DNA from: Codonopsis lanceolata
Lineage: Eukaryota; Streptophyta; Magnoliopsida; Asterales; Campanulaceae
Assembly (NCBI GenBank): GCA_013146195.2
Contig: CM028379.1
Location: 57,981,693-58,045,692 of the forward strand
Direction of reading: 5' to 3'
Length of the DNA: 64,000 nucleotides
The translations under genes and the position numbers were made by a program. Numbering within the stretch: the first letter of the stretch is position 1; the number at the start of each line of letters is the position of its first letter. Under the pieces are notes generated by a model. The model ran no database searches and was not told where the DNA came from. It saw only the letters and a list, made by a program, of their open reading frames with translations. Positions 45,284-56,319 of this stretch are shown in pieces.

Positions 45284-45441
45284 TAGTAAATATACATGAT
45301 TGATTGATTGTCACTGATGAAGAAATAAGGAGAAAAGATAGTTTCTGAGGTGTCTGGCCAATGAGTGTTCCCCGGGGACTTTTGAAGAATCAAAAATTAG
45401 AAATGTCCATAGATGAAGAAATAAGGATTACCAATGTAGTT

Positions 45442-46395
45442 TTACCTTGTAGCCTTAGGACGAATCCCTTCATGATCTTCACGCTCTTGGCATTTCAATG
45501 CTCTCTCCAGATCCAACACGACCTCATCCATAGTAGGCCGCATGCCCGGGTTTGGTCGCAGGCTTTTTCCTACAATGTCAACAAATATCTGTAAAGAATC
45601 ATCTGATATTTCCCCATTTATTTCGGTATCAACATTTTCCTGGGCCCAAAGCCCTAAATCCTCATCATCCCTGACGTAGTAGCTCTGATCATCCCCTCGA
45701 TCCCAAGGTTTTTTCCGGCATAACACTTCAAAGAGTACCACACCGAATGCATACACATCTATTTTCCTTGTTATTTGAAAGGCTCTAAGGTATTCTGGCG
45801 CGTAATAACCACATGTGCCTTTAAGGTCCGTAAACATAGTGGAATTGGTTTGATCGGCATGGGACAACTTGAACATCCCAAAGTCGGAAACTTTAGCAAC
45901 CCAATTCTTGTCAAGAAGAATGTTGGCGGGCTTCATGTCCCGGTGAATGATGCCTTTGGGTAATTCAACCGTGGCAGTATGAAGGTATTGCAAACCACGC
46001 GCGGCACCAAGGCATATATTGAGTCGTTGCTTCCAAGACAAACAAATACTGACCTTCTTTTTTACATAATCTGATAAGGGTCCCTTTTGCATATATTCAT
46101 AAACGAGAATCTTTTGATCCAATTCATTGCAATAACCGAGGAGAGAAACGAGGTTGGGGTGTTGGATCTTGGAAACAATCTCAATCTCCTTTTCAAACTC
46201 GATTGAATTTGGATTTAAATGCTTCACAGCAACAGAAATTTTTTGGCCGTCCCTGCCAAAAGCGATGTGACCAAGATACACTATTCCTTCTCCCCCGTCT
46301 CCGAGGATGTTACTCACGTCAAAGTTGTTTGTTGCATCTTTGATCTCGTCTAGTGAAAAGTAACGACAGGCTAGACTTGACAAGGAGGAGGACAT
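45442..46395 (-). CDS. receptor-like cytoplasmic kinase, 317 aa, CrRLK1L-like
   Basis: One uninterrupted exon. The kinase domain spans about residues 25-300: GDGGEG loop (32-37), VAVK lysine (58), HRDMKPANILLD (RD type), SDFG, GYYAPEY and DVYAFGVVLFEV. The entry FSLDEIKDATNNFD and the end RPTMDEVVLDLERAL are typical of plant receptor-like kinases; the layout is closest to CrRLK1L (FERONIA-type) kinases. There is no signal peptide, extracellular domain or membrane span within the frame, or in any frame I could attach upstream. It could be a cytoplasmic kinase, a retrocopy, or the kinase part of a truncated gene. The stop TAA lies in an AG/GTAAAA context that could instead act as a splice donor. 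All catalytic residues are present. Confidence 0.85.
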   Translation of the reverse strand: MSSSLSSLACRYFSLDEIKDATNNFDVSNILGDGGEGIVYLGHIAFGRDGQKISVAVKHLNPNSIEFEKEIEIVSKIQHPNLVSLLGYCNELDQKILVYEYMQKGPLSDYVKKKVSICLSWKQRLNICLGAARGLQYLHTATVELPKGIIHRDMKPANILLDKNWVAKVSDFGMFKLSHADQTNSTMFTDLKGTCGYYAPEYLRAFQITRKIDVYAFGVVLFEVLCRKKPWDRGDDQSYYVRDDEDLGLWAQENVDTEINGEISDDSLQIFVDIVGKSLRPNPGMRPTMDEVVLDLERALKCQEREDHEGIRPKATR

Positions 46396-46875
46396 GTTTA
46401 AGTTCTATGATCAGCCAAAGGCTTTCACAGGCTACTTTGGTTTTGCCAGAGGAAATATAAAAGCTCCGGGGAATCAACCCCGACGACGGAAATTATTGTT
46501 GAAGGGAAGGCAAAACTCGGAAAATGGAAAGAAAAAAAAAGTTTTTCAATGAAAGGGGTAGGAGGCACATGGTTGGTGACGTTATACCCATCAAGACAAG
46601 ACTTGAGCATCTCAATGATGCAACTCTATACCTCCCTATATTGAAGTTTTCCAAGAATCACCCTCTATACAATCCTTTAAAACCTCAAATCTCTTTCATC
46701 ACAACTAACAAACTTAACTACCACCATATTTTTCATTTTTATTTCTATTTTCCAACACTATTGTATTTATATTTTATATTATATATTCTATGAAAAAAAT
46801 ATTGTATTTTAATTATTTTGATTACTTTCATCTAAAAATATACGTCATTTTAATGGTCAATTTATGTTTATAATA

Positions 46876-46876
<1 letters not shown>
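46396..46876. other. 5' flank of the kinase ORF
   Basis: No upstream ectodomain exon seen. Moderately AT-rich. Confidence 0.4.

Positions 46877-46949
<73 letters not shown>
46877..46949. repeat. (ATT)n microsatellite
   Basis: About 24 trinucleotide units. Confidence 0.9.
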
Positions 46950-46950
<1 letters not shown>

Positions 46951-47869
46951 ATATTGAGACAAATGATTTCCTTTGGTTGAAAATAATTCACAATTAATAC
47001 ACAAATTTCATTAAAAAATAGACATATTTCAATTTGATCAATAGAACAAGTTTCGATAATAATGTAAAAAAATATGTATATGCTTGCAACGGTAAGAAAA
47101 TTTTAAATGACAAAGTTAGTATAATTAAAGGAAACCACACATTATACTACTAATATTTATTTCTGAGGACATGTCAAAGAGAATTATTTTTGAAAATTGA
47201 GGAAGTATATGTTTTAATAAGTTTTAAAATTACTTTTATCTCAAAATATATATCAATCTAAAGGGAATTTTATGCTTAAAATACGTTTTATTATTATCAT
47301 CTAAACATAACTCCTACCGAAGAAGAAAATAATTTTTAGCACCAAATAAAACATATTAAATTAATAATAACGAATGGAGGAAGTATTTTTACATTTTATC
47401 TTCTATTGAAATAATTTTATGTTTTAAGAAATTCAATTAATTTTATCTAAAAATATATATATTTACAAAACTAATTATTTTACTATAATCTCAATTAAAT
47501 CTCTCCATTACAAGAAAATATGTAAACAACAAATATGAGTATCATACACATGAGAGTTGGAGACAAAAAAAAGTTACTATTCCTTCAAGCCTCCCTCTAA
47601 ATTTAGAGGAATGTTTAGTTGGTTTTAGAGGAAGAGGGTGTGATTGGGAGTCCAATCAATGGGTAAAAACTCTAAAAATGATTTAAGAGTGTTGATAAAA
47701 GCATCCATTGTGGATGCTCTCAAGACCCCAGTTGGCCAGTTGTTTTGCATTAATATTAAACCGAACCCACCACCAACCCCCAGTAAAGTTAAAAAAAAAA
47801 AAATCAAATAGTATATCCTTTACCCTCACATCATAGTTAACGTATTGATTATCACAAGTATTTTTGTAA
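46950..47869. other. no gene
   Basis: Very AT-rich; MITE-like AGGAAGTAT ends near 47205 and 47385 but no complete element. Confidence 0.35.
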
Positions 47870-47908
<39 letters not shown>

Positions 47909-48227
47909 ATAAGAATATATTTTTCCTCCAAAATATCACTTTAAATTATTGACTTTTAAATTATAATTTCATTTTTTCTCACTCCTATCCTGTCTCTATT
48001 TTATCTCTTTATCTTTCTCTCTCAATTCCTCCCTATTTTCTCTCATCACCACTACTTCCTCTATTTTAATTATATTTAAATATTTTTCTCTCTTTAAACA
48101 TAAAAAATAATAACTAAAACAAAAATAATAGTTCTGGAGTCAGAAAAATAAAAATATAAGAGGTTAGTAAATAAAAAATAATTTATGGAACACGTCACTA
48201 TTAAAATAAAAGTTACAGAAACAACAA

Positions 48228-48299
<72 letters not shown>

Positions 48300-48605
48300 G
48301 GCAAGTGTACATTTTTTCATTTAAAATCTCACTTTTGAGTTATTATTTCACTTTTTATCTCTCATATACTCTCCTTATTTTCTCTCTTTCTCTTTCTCTC
48401 CCCCGTCTCCTCCCGATTTTCTCTCTCATCACCACTATTTCCTCTCTTTTAATTATATTTAAATATTTTTCTCTATTCAAACATAAAAAATAGTAACTAA
48501 AATAAAAATAATAATTTTGGAGTCAATAAAATAAAAATATAAGAGGTTAGTAAAATAAAAAATAATTTATGGAACACGTCACTATTAAAATAAAAGTTAC
48601 AGGAT
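47870..48605 (+). repeat. tandem duplication of the Helitron 5' end
   Basis: Each unit has a (TA)n tract, then ...TCACTTT...TTATT, a TCTCTCATCACCACTA block, TTAATTATATTTAAATATTTTTCTCT (in two pieces), and a GGAACACGTCACTATTAAAA motif. The second TA tract (48233-48297) is longer than the first. Confidence 0.75.
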
Positions 48606-49260
48606 CAACAAAACTAAAATAATTTAATGCGGAGGTTAGTAAAATAAAATAATTTATGAAACAAAATTTTAAAAAAAATTCTTAAAAATATATATGTAAA
48701 ACAAAAAATACATTAGTAAAATAAAAATATTTGATGGAACAAAAATAATAGTTACAGAGTCAATAAAACAAAAAACAATTTAAACTGATGTTACTAAAAT
48801 AATAAAAATAATTTATGAAAAAAAAGTTTAAAACAAATTCTTAAAAATAGTTATGTAAAACAAACATACATTAGTAAAATAAAATTATTTGATGGAACAA
48901 AAATAATAGTTACGGAGTCAATAAAACAAAAATAATTCAAACTATGGTTAGTAAAATTATAAAAATAATTTACGGAACAAAAGTTTAAAACAAATCCTTA
49001 AAAATAGTTATGTAAAACAAAACTACGTTAGTAAAATAAAAATACTTGATGGAACAAAAATAATAGTTACATACTCAATAAAACAAAAATAATTTAAACT
49101 TAGGTTAGTAAAATAATAAAAATAATTTACGGAACAAAAGTATTTCGTAAATCTAATTCTTAAAAATAAAACAAAAATAATGGTTACTAAGTCAATAAAA
49201 CAAAAAATATAATGGAAGTTAGTAAAATCAAAATAATTTACGAAACCAAAATAATAGTTA
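48606..49260. repeat. AT-rich degenerate tandem repeats
   Basis: About five units of 130-150 bases with AACAAAAATAATAGTTAC, GAGTCAATAAAACAAAA and GTTAGTAAAAT motifs. Non-coding. Confidence 0.7.
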
Positions 49261-49370
49261 ACGGTAAAAATAATTTTGTTATTTTGATTTTAGCTTATTT
49301 TCTTATCAGAAATTCCTTTATTCATAAAATACAAATATAATTTAATAAAAGTAATCATTCAAAATGAAGA

Positions 49371-50063
49371 ACTTATTTGAGTTCAGATTCTATTTGCATG
49401 GCGGAAAAAAATTCAAGTTTGTTCGAAAACATTCATTCTAGAGAGTTTTTGAATAGTATAAAGTGTTCGGGGTTGCCAGGCTATAAATTGACACTTAAAA
49501 TTGGTGTTCTAACAATTCTATTGAGAAACATTGACCATGCTGCATTGTGCAATGAAACAAGACTAATCATCATAAATCTTGGTGATCACATTGTTGAAAC
49601 AATTTTTTTGAAATGAAGAAATGTTGGAGAAAAGATTTTTTTATCTCAATATTATCATTAACTTCATCCAACGTAGACCCTAAGGGGTGACCCAATGGTA
49701 GAGTTGAGACTTTACAAAATATGAATATGTGATGTCTCAAGTTCAATAACTTCTCATGCTCCCTTAGGGGGAGGTCTACTAAAAAAAACTTTTTAAACAA
49801 ACTTCATCTAATGTAAAGCTGACTTTCAAGTTCCAGAGAAGACAATTTTCATTGCTGGTTTCATATACAATGACAATTAACAAGTATCAAAGTCAATAAT
49901 TGCATGTAAGTCTCTTTTTGAAAAACCAGTATTTAGTTATGGGCAGTTATATGTCGCAGCTTCTAGAGTAACAAATTATTTTGATTTGAAGATATTGATA
50001 TGCGGTGAAGATAAAAAATCAACTAATAAAACAACAAATGTTGTGTATAAAGAAATTTTTTAG
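49371..50063 (+). pseudogene. Helitron helicase C-terminal remnant
   Basis: Reads SDSICMAEKNSSLFENIH, EFLNSIKCSGLP, LRNIDHAALCNETRLIIINLG, then after a SINE insertion LTFKFQRRQFSLLVSYTMT, INKYQSQ, FSYGQLYVAASRV and LKILICGEDK...TTNVVYKEIF. This is the characteristic end of plant Helitron Rep/helicase proteins (motifs V-VI of the SF1B helicase). A stop follows ETIFLK and a short frameshift lies near 49900, so it is inactive. The N-terminal helicase motifs are absent. Confidence 0.85.
49676..49799 (+). mobile_element. SINE 1 (tRNA-derived), inside the helicase remnant
   Basis: Contains a box-A-like GACCCAATGGTAGAG and a decayed box-B region, and ends in an A-rich tail. It is flanked by AACTTCATCCAACGTA and AACTTCATCTAATGTA, a 16-bp TSD with two changes. 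The helicase frame resumes after it. Confidence 0.75.
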
Positions 50064-50221
50064 AATCTATAATGATTATTGATATACTGATGTGTATTTG
50101 TTAATAAACTAATTCTTCTTATTTATTTTTCAGATTTTTTATCCTCTTTATTTTGTTTATGTACGATTTAGTTGAAAAAGAAGAATGATCGTGCGTTTAA
50201 CGCACGAGTTAACAAAACTAG

Positions 50222-50762
50222 TTATGACTAACTCTCATGTTAATTATATATTAATAATAAATTTTTTTTTCAAAAATAGACTTTTTGGATGGAATGAAAA
50301 AATATTTCTTTAACATAAACACGCCAATATTTAATATATTGAATTTTCTCTACTTTAATGTAAAGGCGAATCAATAATTTATTTGCTTTGTTGGTTGTCC
50401 ATCATCCTTATAGAAAGGATACAAATTACTCTATCCGTAGAAGAAAAAAAAAACTCTATCCGTTCCTCAATTATTATGTCGTTTAATTTTTTTAGTCAAA
50501 CAAACTATCTTTTAAATAAAAATTTAACTTATCACTTTTTATTTCTTTTTATTCCATAAAATACGTAATTCTTTGTACTTTAAAAATATTATTACGTGTT
50601 TTATAATTTTTAAAAATATTTAAAAAATTATTCGTTATATTTTCATTTGAAAGACATCCTGTTTAACTTTAAAAAATATAAATAGACAATCATTAGGAAA
50701 AGGGAATATATTGCTAAAAAAAATTGTTTCTGACAAAATTGATTCCAAGTTCCAAGTAAATA
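50222..50762. other. no gene
   Basis: AT-rich sequence with MITE-like stretches (TCCGTTCCTCAATTATTATG near 50460); no complete element seen. Confidence 0.35.
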
Positions 50763-51236
50763 CTCCCTTTGTCTCAAAATTATTGTCGTGGTTTTTTTGC
50801 CCCTAAGGGGGTGGCCCAGTGGTAGACATGGGGCTTCACAATGTGTGATGTCTCAGGTTCGATCCCTTCCCATGCCCCCTTAGGAGGAAAAATAATAAAA
50901 AATAATTTTTTTTAAAAGTACACTCTAATGTAAGACCATCTTCCGGATATTAATTCGTAAGACAAAATCTTACTTTACAAAAAAAATAAATAAATATTGT
51001 CGTGGTTTTCTTTTTCGATTATCCCAATTAAATTGTCTTATTTATAACTTTCTTTAGAAAAATACTTTTACCATTTTACCATTTTATTTTCATCATACTT
51101 TAGTTATATGTAATTTGCACATGGGGTTTTAAAGTAATCTATACATTATATCAATATTAATAATTAAGTTAATTAATTATTTTTCCTTAATCTGTTTGCT
51201 GGATCAAGTTAGACAATAGTTTTGAAACAAAGGGAG
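50763..51236. mobile_element. Stowaway-like MITE 7 interrupted by a SINE
   Basis: Ends CTCCCTTTGTCTCAAAATTATTG and CAATAGTTTTGAAACAAAGGGAG are inverted repeats. A SINE occupies 50796-50994. Without it the MITE is about 260 bp. Confidence 0.75.
50796..50994 (+). mobile_element. SINE 2 (tRNA-derived)
   Basis: Clear polymerase III promoter: box A in GGTGGCCCAGTGGTAGA (about 50809) and box B GGTTCGATCCC (about 50857). An A-rich tail precedes the right flank. The TSD TATTGTCGTGGTTTT is at 50781-50795 and 50995-51009. The same family as SINE 1 but better preserved. Its 3' part shares the TAATTCGTAAGAC motif with the repeats at 11.1 and 38.5 kb. Confidence 0.85.
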
Positions 51237-51757
51237 TTTATAAAATTTTGCATCAACGTTCTTGTTGTTTTCTTCGAACCTTAAAGAATTTGAACAACCG
51301 GGCTTGGAAGAAGACTTATGAAATTGGAATAATTGCCGACTCGTAGATTTCGTAAAATTTTCAATCATTTTAATCTCTTATACTAGTTAGTATCTGTGCG
51401 ATTTACGGTTTTAATTTAAAAAAATTGAAAAAGTTGTTTATAATAAGATAATTTTTTTTCAATTTTTATTATTCTAAAGTTTAAAAAATATAAGGTAAAT
51501 ATTGAAATTGATAATATGAATGAGTAATTGAAACATTTGCATTCAAACATTCAGTAGAAAAAAACACTTAAAAACTGAAGTAATCAATAATTAATAGATA
51601 TAAATTAATTAATGATTTTCTGTTGAAATTGATCATTTTAACAGAAAGTAACTACATGGCAGCAATGAGTTAATGACTTATGTTAGTAGTAATTAAATAA
51701 GATAAAATCTTGTTTTATATTAAGCTATATTTGATAAAAACAAACAAATACAAAATA
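51237..51757. other. no gene; end of the 30.2-kb insertion
   Basis: AT-rich sequence up to the GAT at 51758-51760 where Copia-A resumes. Confidence 0.5.
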
Positions 51758-51955
51758 GATAGACCCTACTTCAGGGCATAATTTTTTCAGGACACAACGA
51801 CGGATGACCATAACGACAATGTAGCTGGAGAGGAGACAAAGTACTTTGACATGCAACCGATGCAACAGTAGAAGAGTGAGCAGCAACAACTTCATCGAGC
51901 AGGTACAATCCATCAGTTTCACTTCATTTACCAATAATCTTCCAAGTCCTTAGAT
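51758..51955 (-). pseudogene. Copia-A pre-integrase piece
   Basis: Minus-strand reading contains HCRYGHPSL, the conserved pre-integrase motif, then after a one-base shift VLKKLCPEVGSI, where the 30.2-kb insertion begins. On the other side it joins the 58.1-kb part over the L1. Confidence 0.75.
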
Positions 51956-52130
51956 CCTGAAAAAGACAATATTTTTTTTTTTTTTTTTTTAAGGAAAGCA
52001 GGGCGGCACCTGCGGAAATTTTATTACAAACGACATAAAAAACAAACAACCAGGAGGGGGACAACCAGCCTTACCCACAAGCGGGGGGACAAAGGAGCCT
52101 AACCTCTAAACAAAAATCTCTACATAAAAA

Positions 52131-55100
52131 TCAAGGTCGAAAACTATATAAACCTCTCTCATCGTGACCAAGAGCCATCTGAACTGAACTAGGTAGAGAC
52201 ACTCTACTGTTATAAGTGTGAGTACCCTGGTGATCATGTGCTATCGCAGCCAATCTGTCCGCTACATGATTCCTCTCTCTATAAACATGAGAGAGACCAT
52301 ACGATCCCAGCAGTTCCCGGCAAATGCGAAAATCATAGATGTACTGCCACGGAGGTGACTGACGCCCCCGAAGAACCAAAACAGCCACCAAAGAATCTGA
52401 CTCCACCTCAACCAAAGCAAGCCCTAAATCCCTACAAAGCTGTAAACCATCTCTTAGAGCTGAAATTTCTGCCCGCATGTTAGAGCCATCACCATAAAAA
52501 TTGGAAAAGGCTCCCACCAAGTTGCCCCGGCTATCTCTAACTATACCACCTCCAGTACAAACATTGCCAATACTAGAGCCATCAGTGTTTAATTTGAACA
52601 TACCATCACTCGGAGAAATCCATCTAAACCAGGAGCCCTTTCTGAAAATACACTGAACAACCTCAATTCCCAATTGCTGCATACCAATCCCCCCCAGAAT
52701 AGGGACCTTCGATTTAGGCTTGTACTGCAAAAACATGTCAAATAAATGGCTACGAATACGAGAAAAAATCACCTTAGGATTCATCGAAATATTTTCGAAG
52801 ATGGCCGTACACCTAGCTTTCCAAATCTCCCAACAAGTAAACATAAAAATTCCCAAATAGCAAGCCCCTTCCTGATTACGTAACAAAACTCCCCTCGTCC
52901 AAACTTCGAACAGATGCTTGATACTTACATAATGATATATGTTTCCAAATGGTCTAGAGAACCTTTCCCACAAATTGAGAGCAATATCAGATCTAAGAAA
53001 TAAATGCTCCAAAGATTCTTGATCATGATGCCCGTTACAACATACACATTTAGAAACATAAGAAATACCCTTTTTATGCAACATCATATCAATAGGAATC
53101 GCACAATGGAGAAGCCTCCAAACAAACATACTCACTTTTTGAGGCATCCACTTTTGCCAAATCTTTTTCCCCCAAGCCACAGAAGGAAGCTTATCTCTCC
53201 ATTTGTGATAGAATGCCGCCAAATCAAACACTCCGGAAGAAGTTAACGTGCACGCTAACCAATCTGAACAACCTTCTTGAATACTGATCTTTTGCAAAAT
53301 CGCTTTATACTCGGCAGGGAGCAACTGCAGAAACTGATCCATGTCCCTCTTAGCATCCGATACCGTGAGCTTGGCATCAACTGGACGGGGGCCATACAAC
53401 ACCTGACTACTCCAATTCGCCAGCCAAAAGGAAATCTGGCCTGATCCAACAACCCACCGGCTATGCATTCGAACCTGCTCCATTTTAGACAAAACTGACT
53501 GCCATATATTAGTAGAATGTATCGGTTTGACAAAATTCCAATCTATCGAACCGTATTTGGCTTGAGCAAAGCGCGACCACAGACCTGTCCCTTGTAAAAC
53601 ACGCCATGCTAATTTAGCATGCAGAGCCTCCATAATCTGACTTAACGACCGTAAACCCAAGCCTCCCTCTTCTATAGGTTGACAAATGCGATTCCAAGAC
53701 ACCCAATGACTCCGGCGATCACCATTGTTACTCCAAAGAAATGAAGCCATGGCAGATTCGATGCGCTTTATCACTGATTTCGGAACTCTGATAGCTGCCA
53801 AAGAGTAGACCGGAATACTTCCAAGCACCGCCTTTAAAAGGACCAACTTAGCTCCAAAAGATAAAAGCCGACTTTTCCAGCCACATATACGACTCATAAT
53901 TTTAGTTTCCAGATCTTCAAAATAAACCCGTTTGACACGCCCTGTAAACAAAGGAATCCCGAGGTACTTCATAGGCCAAAACCTCTGCGAACAGCCCGAC
54001 CAAATGGCTATTAACTGTGCCTTAGCACACGAGCACCTGGAAGATACATAAAAACCACTCTTCTAAAGGTTTAACATCTGACCAGAAGCAACCTCATAGT
54101 CGCTAATCAACCTCCGAAGCTCCAAAATTGATCTTTTACTAGCATTGGCGGACACCAACATATCATCGGCATATAACAAATGGGAGATCAAAATGCCACC
54201 ACGACCATGCTCATATTTTTAATTTTCCTGTCCGAAATGGCTTTATTAAGATTGTATGAAAAAATCTCTTGTGCCAAAATGAAAAGCAAAGGAGAGAGAG
54301 GACCTCCTTGACGAACCCCCCTGGACGATTTGAAAAAGCCATAAGAATTCCCATTAACCCTCAAAGTATACCAAACATTATCAAGCAACCTCATAATCAT
54401 AGCACAATTATGCTCATTGAAACCAAAAACCCGAAGGGCCCGCATCAGAAATCCTCATTCTAGACGATCATAGGCCTTGGACATATCGAATTTGAAAACC
54501 ACATTCCCCCCCATGCACCTTTTTGTTCAGCTTATGAACCATCTCATGAGCTAACACAATGTTTTCATGAATATTTCTACCCTGAACGAAACCAGCTTGC
54601 TCCATAGAAACAATATTAGGAAGAAATGTAGACATCCTCGTAGCCACTATATGGGACATGATTTTCGCCGTAAAAGTACATAAACTTATGGGGCGTAAAT
54701 CACCAAGATCGGTAGGAGAAGTCACTTTAGGAATCAAAGTAACTATTGTCGACGAAAAGCCCCTATGTAAGCTAGCACCCCGAAAGAATTCTTGAACAGC
54801 CTCCACGACTTCCGTTTTGATAATACTCCAACAACCTTGAAAAAACCAGCCCGTATAGCCATCAATCCCCGGAGCACTGTTTGGATTTAAACCTTTAACA
54901 GCTTCCCAAATCTCATCTGTTTTTGGAATCGCACTAAGAAACTGATTATCTTGATTAGATATTCTTGGAACAATTCCCTGAAATAACAGCTCATTCACAG
55001 CTGCATTAGAAGAAGCAAATAGCGAGGAAAAATAATCAACTGCTAACTCACCAATCCGATCATTATCTTCGCACTAAGCGCCATCGGAATCCTTTATTCT

Positions 55101-55397
55101 AACAGTATTAACACGAGCCCGATCCCTCATACTAGCATGAAAAAACATAGTATTACGATCTCCATCTTTTAACCAATTGTGTCTCGCCTTTTGCTACAAC
55201 ATTTCTGAGTCCCAGGCAATCAATTGTGCAAGAGTTTGTTTTTCCTGAACTATTTGAGCAGCAATATTATTATCCCAGCCTTTTTGAAGGTCCACCTCCA
55301 ACCGTAAAATGCGATCCTGCTGCGCTTCCAGCTTTCTTTGAACATGCCCAAATACAGCCCAGTTCCATCGTTTTAATTCCACCCGAAGCAGCTGCAA
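52131..55397 (-). pseudogene. L1 ORF2, RT to RNase H part
   Basis: RT pieces: 54998-54468 with PGIDGYTGWFFQ and LRPISLC; 54445-54188 with GVRQGGPLSPLLFILAQEI; then HLLYADD near 54160. From 53972 a single frame of 613 codons runs through the zf-RVT region (RLLHCAIPIDMMLHKKG, CVCC...ESLEHLFLRS) and a C-terminal RNase H with NTDGSS, GGGIVRDSRG, AEISALRDGL and ESDS. The C-terminal RNase H is a feature of certain plant L1 lineages. Frame breaks near 54465, 54180 and 55075 stop production of a full protein. Confidence 0.88.
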
Positions 55398-55492
55398 TTT
55401 TTATGTAAAATTTCCATCGCCGAACCCGTCACACTACGCTCCCATTGACTCTGAACAAATTGCATGAAGTCTGGATGATCCATCCAAATTCT

Positions 55493-56218
55493 CTAAAACC
55501 TAAAACTTCTTTTAGGTTTGTGTATAGTAGGAAAAGATAAACACAAAGGAGCATGATCTGACTGCGTTCGACAAAGATGCTGAACCCGAAGACCAGAGAA
55601 TTGAGACTTATAATGGCCATTTATCAAAAATCTATCAAGCCGTTGCCATATCCTATGACTACCTTCTTGGTTGTTGCACCACGTAAACACACTACCTTCG
55701 TATCCGGCATCATCAAGACCCGCTTGCTGAATAAAATTATTAAAATCTGTCATCCCACCGAAATCATAACCAACACCACCCAATTTTTCTGAAGTGTGAG
55801 ATATTATGTTAAAGTCCCCCCCGACAATCCACGGCTCCTGATTTTGAGAAGCAAAGTCTAGTAAATCTGACCACAAAACTCTCCGATCCTCTCTCGTGCA
55901 TTTAGCATAAACAAACGTAGTAACAATCTTCTTAATTCCTCCCATACACAATCGAACTGTTATGAACTGGTTTGATGCTTCCATAAAATCAACATTTATA
56001 CCAACATCCCCAAACAGCCAAATGTGGACATTAACTGGATTGTAATGCAGACTGCTTTTAAAACCCAATCTTCTAGCAATTTTGGTAATTCTTCTCCCTC
56101 CTATTTTAGGTTCCAAAATAATAACTAACTGAGGTTTGTGTTGCCGCTTCAGTAACCGAAGCTGATCAATAGTATCCTTATTACCTATCCCGCGAGCATT
56201 CCAAATCAATGCAGCCAT
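55493..56218 (-). pseudogene. L1 ORF2 endonuclease domain
   Basis: 241 codons starting MAALIWNARGIGN. Shows apurinic-endonuclease-like motifs: WNARG, the metal-binding Glu in LEPKIGG, GGDFNII, WQRLDRFL and SDHAPL. The frame ends near 55493; the link to the RT region (spacer helix region at 55397-55194) is broken by stops. Confidence 0.88.
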
Positions 56219-56319
56219 AAAGAAGCTATTTTAAGAAGAAACATTTCGAGCTTTCACACCAGCTCTAGTAACCCTTTTTGGTCTACATTTATATCCCTTT
56301 TTATTTGTTGCTTTCTTTT

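Larger units (their letters stand above)
47870..50221 (+). mobile_element. Helitron with degraded helicase
   Basis: Starts TCTATATAT after an A. It ends with a short hairpin (CGTGCG...CGCACG near 50190-50206) followed within 12 bases by CTAG and a host T, the standard Helitron end and A/T insertion site. The + strand carries the C-terminal part of the Helitron Pif1-type helicase (see next entry). There is no Rep domain, so it is non-autonomous. A 370-400-bp segment near the 5' end, each copy led by a TA tract, occurs twice (about 47872-48230 and 48235-48605). AT-rich sub-repeats of about 130-150 bp follow to 49260. Confidence 0.75.

Noticed and set aside
48094..48312. 72-aa ORF with Tyr-Ile repeats
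   Set aside because: A translation of the (TA)n tract.
21570..51757. The 30.2-kb block as a giant Helitron or CACTA element
   Set aside because: A TC start and CTAA-like end can be imagined on the minus strand and the 3-bp repeat recalls CACTA, but there are no CACTA termini, no subterminal repeats and no 3' hairpin at the edges.
54188..54463. Separate genes in the L1 region on the + strand
   Set aside because: All + strand ORFs at 52.2-57.7 kb are antisense shadows of the L1 frames.
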